A stretch of 64,000 nt of DNA from Pseudomonas sp. Fl4BN1 (GCF_009908285.1 NZ_JAAARM010000016.1:94345-158344), one strand, 5' to 3'; counted from the stretch's first letter, positions 36,147 through 45,151 are shown. Program-made: numbers and translations. Notes: a model not told the origin generated them from the sequence alone.

Positions 36147-37400
36147 CTACCAGAGCTTGAGGCTGTAGTCGAGGATCAGGCGGTTTTCATCGACATTGGC
36201 TGTGTAGTTGGCGCGATACACCACGTTGCGCCAGCGCACGCCAAGGTCCTTGAGCGGGCCGCTCTGGATCACATAGGCCAGGTCGGTATCCAGTTCCTGC
36301 TCGCGGCCTTGCTGCTGGCCGATCCTGAATTCGTTGCTGCGCACATAGCGGCTCATCAAGCTCAGGCCGGGCACACCCAGGGCGGTGAAATCGTAGCGGT
36401 AGCGCAGTTGCCAGGAATCCTCCCCAGCGTTGACGAAGCTCTTGTAGGTCGAGGTATTGAAACCATAAGGGTCGGTGCCGCTGAGAAAAGGCATGCCGCT
36501 GCGCCCGCTCTGGTTCTGATAGACGAAGCTCAGGGCGTGGCCCCGATAGGCAACGGTTTCCATGACTCCCAGGTGGCGGTTGTCGACCTCGGCCCGGCCC
36601 AGGCTTGAACTGTGGAAGTAGCGCAGTTCGGATTTCAGCGAGAGGCTTTTGCCCAGCGCTGCAGTGTGGGTCAGGTTGGTGTAGTGCTGGCGGTAGTTGT
36701 CCTTGAGCTCGGCATAAAAATACCCGGCCTTGAGATCGGGGCGGATGCTGTAGTGGGCGCCGCTGTAGGTGAAGCGATTGCTGTCGACCCGGCCGGCGAC
36801 CTGGCGGCCGTTCCTGGCCAGGGCGAACATCTGCAGGTCTTCGTAATCCGTCGAGTTGCGCTGGCGCACGCTGTCGAACTGACCCAGGGTCAGGCTCAGG
36901 TCCTTGATATCGCTGGACACCAGTTGCGCGCCATTGAAGGTCTGCGGCAGCAGGCGGGTGTCGTTGCGAAAGGCCACCGGCAGCAGCGGCTCGTGGGTGC
37001 CGATGCTCAACACGCTCTGGGCGAGCCTGGCCTTGGCGGTGACGCCGAAAGAACCGTACTGGTTGGCCACGTCACCATTGCCATCGACCAGCAGGGCGCC
37101 GGTATGGCTGGTGCCACCGCCGGAGTCCAGCTTGATGCCCAGCAAGCCAAGCCCGTCGACCCCCAGGCCCAGGGGGCCATCGGTAAAACCGGATTGGTAA
37201 CGCAGGGTAAAACCCTGTGCCCACTCTTCGGCCTTGTTCTGCGGTGGTCGCTCGCCATGGAAGTCGCGGTTCATGTAGAAGTTGCGTGCGCCCAGGGTCA
37301 GCTGGCTGTCTTCCAGCCATTGCGCCTGGCACATCAGCGGCAGCACGCAACCGCCCAGCAGAGTGGACCAGGGCAGGCAAGTGTTGGCTATCGAATGCAT
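36147..37400 (-). CDS. OprD-family outer-membrane porin
   Basis: A 417-residue porin with signal peptide (hydrophobic core TLLGGCVLPLMCQA) and the OprD signature LTLGARNFYMNRDFHG close to the mature N-terminus. Typical elements are EWAQGFTLRYQSGFTDG, GLLGIKLDSGGG, SLTLGQFDSVRQRNSTDY and a terminal LDYSLKLW with aromatic end. Pseudomonas OprD paralogs are substrate-specific channels for amino or organic acids. It is the last gene on the minus-strand side of the catabolic operon, so it probably admits the acid degraded here. The ATG at 37400 is preferred over a GTG at 37409. Confidence 0.93.
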   Translation of the reverse strand: MHSIANTCLPWSTLLGGCVLPLMCQAQWLEDSQLTLGARNFYMNRDFHGERPPQNKAEEWAQGFTLRYQSGFTDGPLGLGVDGLGLLGIKLDSGGGTSHTGALLVDGNGDVANQYGSFGVTAKARLAQSVLSIGTHEPLLPVAFRNDTRLLPQTFNGAQLVSSDIKDLSLTLGQFDSVRQRNSTDYEDLQMFALARNGRQVAGRVDSNRFTYSGAHYSIRPDLKAGYFYAELKDNYRQHYTNLTHTAALGKSLSLKSELRYFHSSSLGRAEVDNRHLGVMETVAYRGHALSFVYQNQSGRSGMPFLSGTDPYGFNTSTYKSFVNAGEDSWQLRYRYDFTALGVPGLSLMSRYVRSNEFRIGQQQGREQELDTDLAYVIQSGPLKDLGVRWRNVVYRANYTANVDENRLILDYSLKLW

Positions 37401-37652
37401 GGTGTTCACCGCTCTTGTTGTTTTTATAGTGAGAAAACCTTGGCTGAGCCGATGCCGGACCGGCTCTGGAAAAAACCTGGATGCAGCCTGCCCTGACCCC
37501 GCTACGCGACGAGGGTACTGAACGCGGCAGGGTTGGGGCTCAGCGGGGAGGGGGGCAGAGCAGCGTCAGACAGCTCGCTGCGCCCCGGACCAGGAAGGCG
37601 GCGACACCTTCAGCGCTTTCGGTGTGGTCTGGTCGTCGCCGGTCCGGGTGGT

Positions 37653-38795
37653 TCATGGGGTCAGTGCTTTGCCGAGGGCGATGTAGCGTTGCAGGTGATG
37701 ATCTTCGTCCCCCAGTTGGTGGTCGATCATGACCAGCCGCTTGGCGTAATGGGCCAGGGGCAGTTCCCAGGTCATGCCGATACCGCCGTGCAACTGGATG
37801 CATTCCTCCGCCACCAGGGTGCCGATGCGGCCGATGCTGACCTTGGCTGCCGACAGCGCCCGTTCACGAGTCAGGCGATCGGCATCCAGGGCCGCTGCGG
37901 CGTTGATCACCGCCGAGCGTGCTTGCTCGATCTCCAGCAGCAACACTGCCATGCGATGTTGCAGCGCCTGGAAACTGCCGATCGGCCGGCCAAATTGCTG
38001 GCGGGTACGCAGGTAGTCCAGGGTCGCCAGCTTGGCGGCTTCCATGGCCCCCAGGGCTTCCGCGCAGAGCGCCAGCACTCCACGGCCGATGGCCCGCTCC
38101 AAGGTCGAGTAACCCTGATGCAGGGTGCCCAGCAAGGCGTGCCCAGGCAGGATCACGTTGTGCAGATGCACTTGCGCGACAGGGCCGGCATCAACGGTGG
38201 CACAGCCCTGGATCTCCAGGCCGGGAGTGTCCGTCGGCACCAGGAACAGAGAAATGCCCTGGCTGTCGTCGAGGGCTCCGGCAGTGCGCGCCGAGATCAC
38301 CAGCAACCCGGCCTGCGCGCCGTGCAACACCAGGCTCTTGATGCCGTCCAGGCGCCAACTGGCACCGTCGGCCTCGGCGCGGCAGGCGACCCGGTTGATT
38401 TCATAGTGGCTGCCGGGTTCTTCATGGGCCAGGGCGGCGATCAGGCTGCCGTCGATGATGTCCACCAACTCGGCTTTCTGGGCCTCGCTGCCGGCCACGG
38501 CGATGGCGTCGCCGGCCAGTAACGCACTGCCCAGCAGCGGCTCCACCAGCAGTCCGCGGCCCATGGCTTCAAAGACCAGGGCCAGGTCGAAACCGTCGCC
38601 ACCGTAGCCGCCGTCGGCTTCACTGAACAGGGCGCCGATCACCCCTAGCTCCGCCAGTTGGCGCCAGATATCGGCATTGAATCCCAGGGCCGATTGCAGG
38701 CCCTGCTGGCGTTTTTCCAGGCTGTACTGCTGTGCGATAAAGCGGTTCAAGCTGTCGGCGAGCATGCGCCGTTCTGCGCTGTATTCGAAGTTCAT
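37653..38795 (-). CDS. Acyl-CoA dehydrogenase, small-subunit type (PimD-like)
   Basis: A 380-residue acyl-CoA dehydrogenase-fold protein. The N-terminal helical domain has FNADIWRQLAELGVIGALFSEADGGYGGDGFDLALVFEAMGRG (read in parts). The middle strand domain has LIAALAHEEPGSHYEI, and the C-terminal part LQLHGGIGMTWELPLAHYAKR. The catalytic Glu found in the C-terminal YEGT-type motif of many homologs is not evident. It pairs with the 395-residue enzyme upstream (10-bp gap), like PimC/PimD or steroid-degrading alpha2-beta2 dehydrogenases, so a heteromeric enzyme is likely. Confidence 0.88.
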   Translation of the reverse strand: MNFEYSAERRMLADSLNRFIAQQYSLEKRQQGLQSALGFNADIWRQLAELGVIGALFSEADGGYGGDGFDLALVFEAMGRGLLVEPLLGSALLAGDAIAVAGSEAQKAELVDIIDGSLIAALAHEEPGSHYEINRVACRAEADGASWRLDGIKSLVLHGAQAGLLVISARTAGALDDSQGISLFLVPTDTPGLEIQGCATVDAGPVAQVHLHNVILPGHALLGTLHQGYSTLERAIGRGVLALCAEALGAMEAAKLATLDYLRTRQQFGRPIGSFQALQHRMAVLLLEIEQARSAVINAAAALDADRLTRERALSAAKVSIGRIGTLVAEECIQLHGGIGMTWELPLAHYAKRLVMIDHQLGDEDHHLQRYIALGKALTP

Positions 38796-38805
38796 GTGCG
38801 CGCCC

Positions 38806-39993
38806 TCAGAGCCCGAGAATCATTTTCGAGATGATGTTTTTCTGGATTTCATTGGAGCCGCCGAAGATCGACAGCTTGCGATTGTTGAAGTACTGCGCTG
38901 TCGCGCTGCTGGCGAACCCTGGGCCCAGGTCCAGCGTCTCGGGCTCGTCTGGCGCCAGCATGACCCGGGCCGCGGGGCCCATCGCCCGGCGCAGCAGCGA
39001 GGTGAGTTCCTGGCGGATTTGCGTGCCGCAGATCTTCAGCATCGAGCTTTCTGCGCCGGGGGCACCGCCGCCGGCCACCGCTGCGATCACCCGCAGGTTG
39101 GTGGTCTGCATGTTTGCCAGGTCGATCTCGACCCGGGCCAGGCGGGCGGCGAACTCCGGGTCCTCGAGCAGCGGCCGGCCATTGCGGCTGCGCTGCGCGG
39201 CCAACTGCTTGAGGCGCTGCAGCGCCGCCATGGACAAACCGACCCCGGCGATGTTGGTGCGCTCGTAGGTCAACAGGTACTTGGCACAGGTCCAGCCCTG
39301 GTGTTCCTCGCCCACCAGGTTGGCCACCGGCACTCGCACGTCGGTAAAGAACACCTCGTTGATTTCGTGGGCGCCTTCCAGGGTGATGATCGGTCGCACC
39401 TCGACTCCGGGGCTGGCCATGTCGATCAGCAGGAAACTGATGCCTTCCTGGGGCTTGGCTTCGCGGTTGGTGCGCACCAGGCAGAAAATCATGTTGGCGT
39501 GCTGGCCGAGGGTGGTCCAGGTCTTCTGGCCGTTGACCAGGTAGTGATCGCCCTCGCGTACCGCCGTGGTTTTCACCGCGGCCAGGTCCGAGCCCGCGCC
39601 GGGTTCCGAATAACCCTGGCACCACCAGTGGCGGCCATCGAGGATGCGTGGCAGCCAATAGTCCTGCTGCTGCGCGGTGCCGTACTTGATCAGCACCGGC
39701 CCCAGCATGTTGAGCCCGAACGGCACGATGCGCGGCGCGTTGGCCAGGCCGCACTCCAGTTCGAAGATGAATTTCTCCACGGCGCTCCAGCCCGGTCCGC
39801 CAAACGCCACGGGCCAGTGGTTGGCCAGCCAGCCGCGGGCGTTGAGGATCGAGTGCCATTGCTCCATGTCCGCCTTGGACAGGTGTTCGCCATTGGCCAC
39901 CTTGTCCCGCAGGTGCGTTGGCAACTGGTCGGCGAGAAAGTGTCGCACCTGATCGCGGAAGGCTTCTTCTTGTTCGGTGAAATTCAGGTCCAT
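38806..39993 (-). CDS. Acyl-CoA dehydrogenase, large-subunit type (PimC-like)
   Basis: A 395-residue FAD-dependent acyl-CoA dehydrogenase making the alpha,beta double bond. It starts MDLNFTEQEEAFRDQVRHFL. The FAD and substrate region is CQGYSEPGAGSDLAAVKT, followed by VNGQKTWTT and AKYLLTYERTNIAGVG. The end is IFGGSNEIQKNIISKMILGL. The RBS is TGAGGA. It lies between the thiolase gene and the smaller dehydrogenase, with about 10-bp gaps, in one operon. Use with the neighbouring subunit as a heteromer is inferred from the pairing. Confidence 0.92.
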   Translation of the reverse strand: MDLNFTEQEEAFRDQVRHFLADQLPTHLRDKVANGEHLSKADMEQWHSILNARGWLANHWPVAFGGPGWSAVEKFIFELECGLANAPRIVPFGLNMLGPVLIKYGTAQQQDYWLPRILDGRHWWCQGYSEPGAGSDLAAVKTTAVREGDHYLVNGQKTWTTLGQHANMIFCLVRTNREAKPQEGISFLLIDMASPGVEVRPIITLEGAHEINEVFFTDVRVPVANLVGEEHQGWTCAKYLLTYERTNIAGVGLSMAALQRLKQLAAQRSRNGRPLLEDPEFAARLARVEIDLANMQTTNLRVIAAVAGGGAPGAESSMLKICGTQIRQELTSLLRRAMGPAARVMLAPDEPETLDLGPGFASSATAQYFNNRKLSIFGGSNEIQKNIISKMILGL

Positions 39994-40003
39994 GTCGACG
40001 TCC

Positions 40004-41188
40004 TCAATAGATTTCGAACAGCGCGGCGGCGCCCATGCCGCCAGCGATGCACATGCTCACTACGGCGTATTTCACTCCGCGGCGGCGGCCTTCGAGCAGC
40101 ACGTGGCCGGCCAGGCGCGCACCGGTCATGCCGAACGGGTGGCCGAGGGCGATGGCCCCGCCGTTGACGTTCAGGCATTCATCGGCGATGCCCAGCCGCT
40201 GCTGGCAGTAGAGGGCCTGGGAGGCGAAAGCCTCGTTGAGTTCCCAAAGGCCGATGTCCTCGACCCTGAGGCCGTGCCGGGCCAGCAGCCGGGGCACGGC
40301 GAACACCGGGCCAATGCCCATTTCGTCGGGTTCGCAGCCGGCCACGGCCATGCCGCGAAACACCCCCAGGGGTTGCAGGTTGGCCCGGGCTGCTTCCCGC
40401 GCTTCCATCAGCACGCAGGCCGAGGCGCCGTCGGACAGTTGCGAGGCATTGCCGGCGCTGATGAAGCGCTCAGGGCCCAGCACCGGTTCGAGTTTGGCCA
40501 GGGCCTCGTAGGTGCTGCCACGGCGGTTGCAGGTGTCGGCGTCCACGGTGACCCGGTGTTGGCTGACGGCGCCGCTGTGCTTGTCGGTCACGGCCATGGT
40601 GGTGGTGCAGGGAATGATTTCCTCGCGGTAGCGGCCGGCCAGTTGTGCCGCTTCGGTCTTGCGCTGGCTCTCCAGCGCAAAGCGGTCCTGGGCCTCGCGG
40701 CTGATGCCGTAGCGCGCCGCCACGATGTCCGCGGTTTCGATCATCGGCAGGAACAGTTCAGGCTTGTGCTCAAGGAGCCAGGGATCGATATCCGGGTCGT
40801 CGCTGGCGCCGCGCCCGCGGATCTGCGAAATGCTTTCCACCCCCCCGGCAATGATCGCGGGAGCACCGTCCAGCACAATGCGTCCCGCTGCCATGGCGAT
40901 GGCTTGTAGGCCCGAGGCACAGAAACGGTTGACCGTGGTGCCGGCAATGCTGACGGGCAAGCCGGCGCGGATCACCGCCTGGCGCGCAACGTTGCGCCCG
41001 GTGGTGCCTTCACCGTAGCCGCAGCCGAGGATTGCGTCTTCGATCAGCCCCGGATCGATGCCTGCCCGTTCGACTGCGGCGCGCACTGCAAAGGCCGCGA
41101 GGGTCGGGCCGGGAGTGATGTTGAATTCGCCGCGATGGGCCTTGGTCAGGGGCGTGCGTGCGGTGGCGACGATAACGGCTTCGCGCAT
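40004..41188 (-). CDS. Thiolase (acetyl-CoA acyltransferase, PimB-like)
   Basis: A 394-residue thiolase that cleaves 3-ketoacyl-CoA with CoA. The N-terminal VIVATARTPLTKAHRGEFN is standard. The nucleophilic Cys is in NRFCASGLQAI near residue 90, the His in NVNGGAIALGHPFGMTGAR, and the second Cys in VVSMCIAGGMGAA. Start 41188 is set by GGAGGACGCCCC. It ends 10 bp before the acyl-CoA dehydrogenase gene and starts 16 bp after the hydratase/dehydrogenase gene, so all are one operon. Confidence 0.95.
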   Translation of the reverse strand: MREAVIVATARTPLTKAHRGEFNITPGPTLAAFAVRAAVERAGIDPGLIEDAILGCGYGEGTTGRNVARQAVIRAGLPVSIAGTTVNRFCASGLQAIAMAAGRIVLDGAPAIIAGGVESISQIRGRGASDDPDIDPWLLEHKPELFLPMIETADIVAARYGISREAQDRFALESQRKTEAAQLAGRYREEIIPCTTTMAVTDKHSGAVSQHRVTVDADTCNRRGSTYEALAKLEPVLGPERFISAGNASQLSDGASACVLMEAREAARANLQPLGVFRGMAVAGCEPDEMGIGPVFAVPRLLARHGLRVEDIGLWELNEAFASQALYCQQRLGIADECLNVNGGAIALGHPFGMTGARLAGHVLLEGRRRGVKYAVVSMCIAGGMGAAALFEIY

Positions 41189-41204
41189 GGGGCGTCCTCC
41201 TTGG

Positions 41205-43325
41205 TCAGTGGGTGTGGTTGAGGCTGTCGAAGTTTTCGCCGCGCTCCACCAGTTGCACCAGCAGGGGCGAGGCTTTCCAGAACAACGGATCCTCTTCGGC
41301 GAATTCACGGATGTCCGCCAGGACCTGGGGCAGGCCGTACTGGTCGGCATAGTGGAGCGGGCCACCGCGATAGCGCGGGAAGCCGTAGCCGTGGATAAAG
41401 GTGATGTCCACGTCCAGCGGACGCAGGGCGATGCCCTCATGCACGACGTTGGCGCCTTCGTTGATCATCGCGGCCATGTAGCGGCGGATGATTTCCGGGT
41501 CACTGAACGAGCGTGGGGTGATCCCGGCCCGTGCTCGCTCGGCATCGATGATCGCCAGGACTTGCGGGTCCGGGCTGGCGCTGCGTGGCCCCTGGGCATA
41601 GAGGTAATAACCGCGAGCGGTTTTCTGTCCGAACCAACCGCGCTCACAGAGACGGTCGGCGATCTGCACGTAGCGGGCCCGGGGATCGCGGGTGGCGGCC
41701 TTGCGCTTGCGGGTCGCCCAGCCGATGTCGCCGCCCGCCAGGTCGGCCACCTGGAAGGTGCCCATGGGGTAACCGAAGTCGCGCAGGGCCTGGTCGATCT
41801 GATAGGGCGAGGCGCCGTCTTCCATCATGCAGTCCACTGCCTGGCGATAGACCGCGAGGATCCGATTGCCGATAAAACCGTCACAGATTCCGGCACGTAC
41901 CGGCACCTTGCGCAGTCTTTTGGCCAGTTCGAAGGCGCTGGCCACTACCTCTGGGGCGACTTTGGCCGGGACCACGATCTCCAGCAGCTTCATGATGTTG
42001 GCGGGGGAGAAGAAGTGCAGCCCGATGACCTCGCTGGGGCGCGAGATGCTGTCGGCCAAGGCGTTGATGTCCAGGTAGGAGGTGTTGCTGGCGAGTACCG
42101 CACCGGCCTTGCACACCCGGTCCAGCTGGCTGAACACGGCCTGCTTGGCCGCCATCTCCTCGAACACCGCTTCGATCACCAGGTCGGCCTGGGCCAGTTC
42201 CTGGTAGTCGGTGCTGGCGTTGAAGCGTGCCAGGGTGGCGCTTTTGTCGGCCGCGCTCAGGCGGCCTTTGTCGATCAGTGCGTCGTAGACCTTTTCGACA
42301 TTGGCGCAGCCTCGGGCCAGCGCAGGCTGGTCGCGCTCGATCATGATCACCCGCAGACCGGCGTCGAGCGCGGCCACGGCGATGCCGGCGCCCATGGTGC
42401 CGCCACCGACCACTCCCACCTGTTCAATGGCGCGGGGCTTGGCAGTGCGGGTCTCGGGGGCCTTGAGCACCTCGCGTTCGGCGAAGAAGGCGTGCACCAG
42501 GCCAGCTCGCTGCGGGCTCTCCAGGCACTCCTGGAACAGTCGGCGCTCTTCCCGCAGGCCGTCCTCGAAGGGTTGGTCGAGGGCCGCTTCAACCGCGCGA
42601 ACGATGTTCTGTGGCGACAGCAGGCCGCGGGATTTTTGCGCGGCCTGTTCGCGGGCCGCGTCGATCGCTGCGCGTTGGCTGCTCTGCTGGCTCAGGGCCT
42701 GGGCATTCCGGGTACGCCTGGCGCCGGCGTGGCTGGCCAGTAACTGCTGCAGGTAGGCCAGGCCTTCGGCCAGGGCATCGTCACTGTCTCCCAGGCGGTC
42801 CACCAGCCCCAGGTCCAGAGCCTCTTCGGCATTCAAGTGGCGGCCGCTGAGCATCAGTTCCAGAGCGGCCTTGGCGCCGATCAGGCGTGGCAGGCGTTGC
42901 GTGCCGCCGGCACCGGGAAGCAGGCCGAGCAGCACTTCCGGCAGGCCCAGCCGAGCGCCGCTGAGCGCCAGCCGATAGTGGGCTGCCAGGGCGATTTCCA
43001 GGCCTCCCCCCAGTGCCACGCCATGGATCGCTGCCAACACCGGTTTGTCGCTGTCTTCGATGCGCTTGAGCACTTCCGGCAGCGTCGGCGCCTGAGGCGT
43101 TTTACCGAATTCGCGGATATCGGCGCCGCCGCAGAAGTGCCGTCCCGCGCCGAGTATCAGGATGCCTGCGACCGCCGGGTTGTCGGCAGCGCTGTCGATC
43201 GCCGCCAGCAGCCCGCGGCGGACCTCCACCCCAAGGGCGTTGACCGGCGGGTTGTTGAGGGTCAGCACCAGGATATTTCCCAGCAACACAGATTCGACGG
43301 GGGGCAGGGGGGTGTCGCAACTCAT
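41205..43325 (-). CDS. Fused enoyl-CoA hydratase / 3-hydroxyacyl-CoA dehydrogenase (PimF/FadJ-like)
   Basis: A 706-residue two-step beta-oxidation enzyme. The N-terminal crotonase domain has GAGRHFCGGADIREF at about 59-73, catalytic Glu110 in LGGGLE and Glu130 in LGLPEVLLGLLPGAGGTQ. The C-terminal NAD-binding domain starts near residue 300 with VGVVGGGTMGAGIAVAALDAG and includes IGLHFFSPANIMKLLEIV. Start 43325 (MSCDTPLPPVES) follows CGGAGA. It is the first gene of the minus-strand operon; its promoter region contains the second bipartite operator. Length and order match pimF-type enzymes of dicarboxylate degradation. Confidence 0.93.
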   Translation of the reverse strand: MSCDTPLPPVESVLLGNILVLTLNNPPVNALGVEVRRGLLAAIDSAADNPAVAGILILGAGRHFCGGADIREFGKTPQAPTLPEVLKRIEDSDKPVLAAIHGVALGGGLEIALAAHYRLALSGARLGLPEVLLGLLPGAGGTQRLPRLIGAKAALELMLSGRHLNAEEALDLGLVDRLGDSDDALAEGLAYLQQLLASHAGARRTRNAQALSQQSSQRAAIDAAREQAAQKSRGLLSPQNIVRAVEAALDQPFEDGLREERRLFQECLESPQRAGLVHAFFAEREVLKAPETRTAKPRAIEQVGVVGGGTMGAGIAVAALDAGLRVIMIERDQPALARGCANVEKVYDALIDKGRLSAADKSATLARFNASTDYQELAQADLVIEAVFEEMAAKQAVFSQLDRVCKAGAVLASNTSYLDINALADSISRPSEVIGLHFFSPANIMKLLEIVVPAKVAPEVVASAFELAKRLRKVPVRAGICDGFIGNRILAVYRQAVDCMMEDGASPYQIDQALRDFGYPMGTFQVADLAGGDIGWATRKRKAATRDPRARYVQIADRLCERGWFGQKTARGYYLYAQGPRSASPDPQVLAIIDAERARAGITPRSFSDPEIIRRYMAAMINEGANVVHEGIALRPLDVDITFIHGYGFPRYRGGPLHYADQYGLPQVLADIREFAEEDPLFWKASPLLVQLVERGENFDSLNHTH

Positions 43326-43474
43326 TGCAGAAGTCTCCGGGTGAAGGGCAGTGAGAGGCCGATTGACGCGGCATGGTTTCAAGGTGGCAGCAGGACAGCA
43401 CAGCAGTCATCAACAGCTCGATTCCGCTGTTTGAATCAGTTGGCGAAAATAATCCTGTCACCAATGAATAATGT

Positions 43475-43509
43475 GGTCAATACGGAATAGTATTTCGCAG
43501 TGCGAAATA
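43475..43509. promoter_or_regulatory. Bipartite operator, copy 2 (probable IclR-type site)
   Basis: GGTCAATACGGAAT (43475-43488) is followed two bases later by TATTTCGC-AGT-GCGAAATA (43491-43509), identical in plan to the copy at 31762. On the minus strand TTGACC within the 14-mer could be the -35 box for the beta-oxidation operon, whose start codon lies 150 bp away. Confidence 0.75.
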
Positions 43510-43585
43510 AGAAAATCAGATTTTGCTGAAAAAGCACCCTCTATTGCTCTTTCAGGCCCAAGCGGGATGTTTGACATATTTGATT

Positions 43586-43595
43586 TGTGATCACA
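43586..43595. promoter_or_regulatory. TGTGATCACA palindrome (possible GntR autoregulatory site)
   Basis: A perfect 10-bp palindrome within TTTGTGATCACATA, 39 bp before the GntR start. FadR/GntR-family operators are often short palindromes just upstream of the regulator gene. Assignment to the adjacent regulator is inference. Confidence 0.4.
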
Positions 43596-43633
43596 TATTG
43601 TCGAGCACAAGAACCACAACACAGGTACATCCC

Positions 43634-44350
43634 ATGTCTGAAGGTCCAACCCGTCTTCCCACGTTGCGTCAGGTTTCTCGCGATACCTTGCAGGACCAGG
43701 TGTATCGGCAGATCCGCGAAGCCTTGATGAGTGGGCGCTTTCAGCCCGGGCAGAAACTGACCATTCGCGGTCTGGCCGAAGCCCTGGGTTCCAGCCCCAT
43801 GCCGGTACGTGAGGCCCTGCAGCGCCTGAGTGCGGAAAACGCCTTTGAAGTCACCGAAACCTCCCGCTTGCGGGTACGCATGATGACGGTGGAGCGCCTG
43901 CGGGAAATCCGTGATGCCCGGGTAGCCCTGGAAGGGTTGCTGGCGGAAAAGGCCGTGCAGCAATTGCAACAGAGCGACCTGCAAGAAATTACCGAGCTTT
44001 GCCGGCAGATGCAGAAGGCCGCGGATGAGGTGGATGTGTCCCGTTACCTGTGGACCAACTTCGCCTTTCACCGGCGCATCTATGCGGTGGCCCGGGCCGA
44101 GCTGACCATGGCTGCGGTGGAGAACTTCTGGCTGCACATGGGCCCTTGTTTCGCCTTGGTGGCGCCGGACAAGGCCCACCTGCAACGCTCCATGGAAGCG
44201 CACAACCGCATCGTCGAGGCCCTGGCCGCTGCCGATGGTCCCGGCGCGCGGGCGGCGGTCACCGACGACATCATGCAGGCCGCGGATTCCCTCGGTCGGT
44301 TGCTGGCCAAGAGCACCAAGGCGCAGGCAGTCAAAGGAGTTCGGGCATGA
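43634..44350 (+). CDS. GntR-family transcriptional regulator (FadR/FCD type)
   Basis: A 238-residue regulator. The winged helix lies at about residues 15-75 (VYRQIREALMSGRFQPGQKL, LAEALGSSPMPVREALQRL). An all-helical FCD effector domain follows, with the metal/effector-site pattern of Asp/Arg in IRDARVALEG, His in NFAFHRRIY and His in MEAHNRIVEAL. The start at 43634 is the first Met before the HTH. It overlaps the SDR gene by 4 bp (ATGA), so it controls at least the SDR-BKACE-MFS genes and perhaps senses their substrate or product. Confidence 0.92.
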   Translation: MSEGPTRLPTLRQVSRDTLQDQVYRQIREALMSGRFQPGQKLTIRGLAEALGSSPMPVREALQRLSAENAFEVTETSRLRVRMMTVERLREIRDARVALEGLLAEKAVQQLQQSDLQEITELCRQMQKAADEVDVSRYLWTNFAFHRRIYAVARAELTMAAVENFWLHMGPCFALVAPDKAHLQRSMEAHNRIVEALAAADGPGARAAVTDDIMQAADSLGRLLAKSTKAQAVKGVRA

Positions 44351-45135
44351 GTGTCTTGCAGCGTTTACAGCCTTATCCAGGTCTGCGGGTGATGATTTCC
44401 GGTGGTGCGGCGGGCATCGGTGAAGTGCTGGCTGGCGCTTACCTTGAAGCTGGGGCCCAGGTGCATGTGTGTGATGTCAGCGAAGCGGCCCTGGCGGCGT
44501 TTCGTGATCGTTACCCCGCGGCGCTGGCGACCCGCACCGACGTCGCCGACCCAGCACAGATCGAGGCGCTGTTCGCGCTTCAGGTGCACCATTTCGGTGG
44601 CCTGGATGTGTTGGTCAACAACGCCGGTATCGCCGGGCCCACTGCGGGGATCGATACGCTCAGCGATGCGGACTGGCAGCGCACCATCGATATCAACCTG
44701 ACCGCGCAATACCGCTTTGCCCACCACGCGGTGCCCTTGCTCAAGGCCTCGGGCAACGCGCATTTGCTGCACATCGCTTCGGTGGCCGGCCGCTTGGGGT
44801 ATGCCTGGCGTACCCCCTATGCCGCCACCAAGTGGGCGATCGTTGGCTTGATGAAATCCCTGGCTGCGGAGCTGGGGGCCAGCGATATCCGGGTCAATGC
44901 CCTGTTGCCGGGGATTGTCGAGGGGCCGCGCATGGACGCAGTGATCCAGGCCCGGGCCGAGCAGACCGGGGTGCCGATCGCCGAGATGCGCCAGCAATAC
45001 CTGAACAAGATTTCTCTCAAACGCATGGTCAGCGCCGAAGACGTGGCGGCCATGGCGTTGTTTCTCTGTTCGCCGGCGGCCCGCAATGTCACCGGCCAGG
45101 CGATCAGCATCGACGGCAACGTCGAGTACCTCTAG
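44347..45135 (+). CDS. SDR-family oxidoreductase
   Basis: A 262-residue short-chain dehydrogenase. The cofactor motif ISGGAAGIGE lies at about residues 17-26, the NNAG motif at 91-94, and catalytic Ser145, Tyr158 and Lys162 are in HIASVAG and YAATK. Asp at 43 in VCDVSE favours NAD(H). It is coupled to the GntR gene and precedes a BKACE gene by 99 bp; the likely role is oxidation of a 3-hydroxy acid to the beta-keto acid used by BKACE. Confidence 0.92.
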   Translation: MSVLQRLQPYPGLRVMISGGAAGIGEVLAGAYLEAGAQVHVCDVSEAALAAFRDRYPAALATRTDVADPAQIEALFALQVHHFGGLDVLVNNAGIAGPTAGIDTLSDADWQRTIDINLTAQYRFAHHAVPLLKASGNAHLLHIASVAGRLGYAWRTPYAATKWAIVGLMKSLAAELGASDIRVNALLPGIVEGPRMDAVIQARAEQTGVPIAEMRQQYLNKISLKRMVSAEDVAAMALFLCSPAARNVTGQAISIDGNVEYL

Positions 45136-45151
45136 CGGCAACCGCCAACCA

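Noticed and set aside
38677..40167. A 496-codon plus-strand frame antisense to the two acyl-CoA dehydrogenase genes
   Set aside because: Its product is Arg/Gln/His-rich with no domain; it mirrors the codon use of the true genes on the other strand.
41058..42743. A 561-codon plus-strand frame antisense to the hydratase/dehydrogenase and thiolase genes
   Set aside because: No recognisable family or start context; explained by high GC content opposite a real gene.
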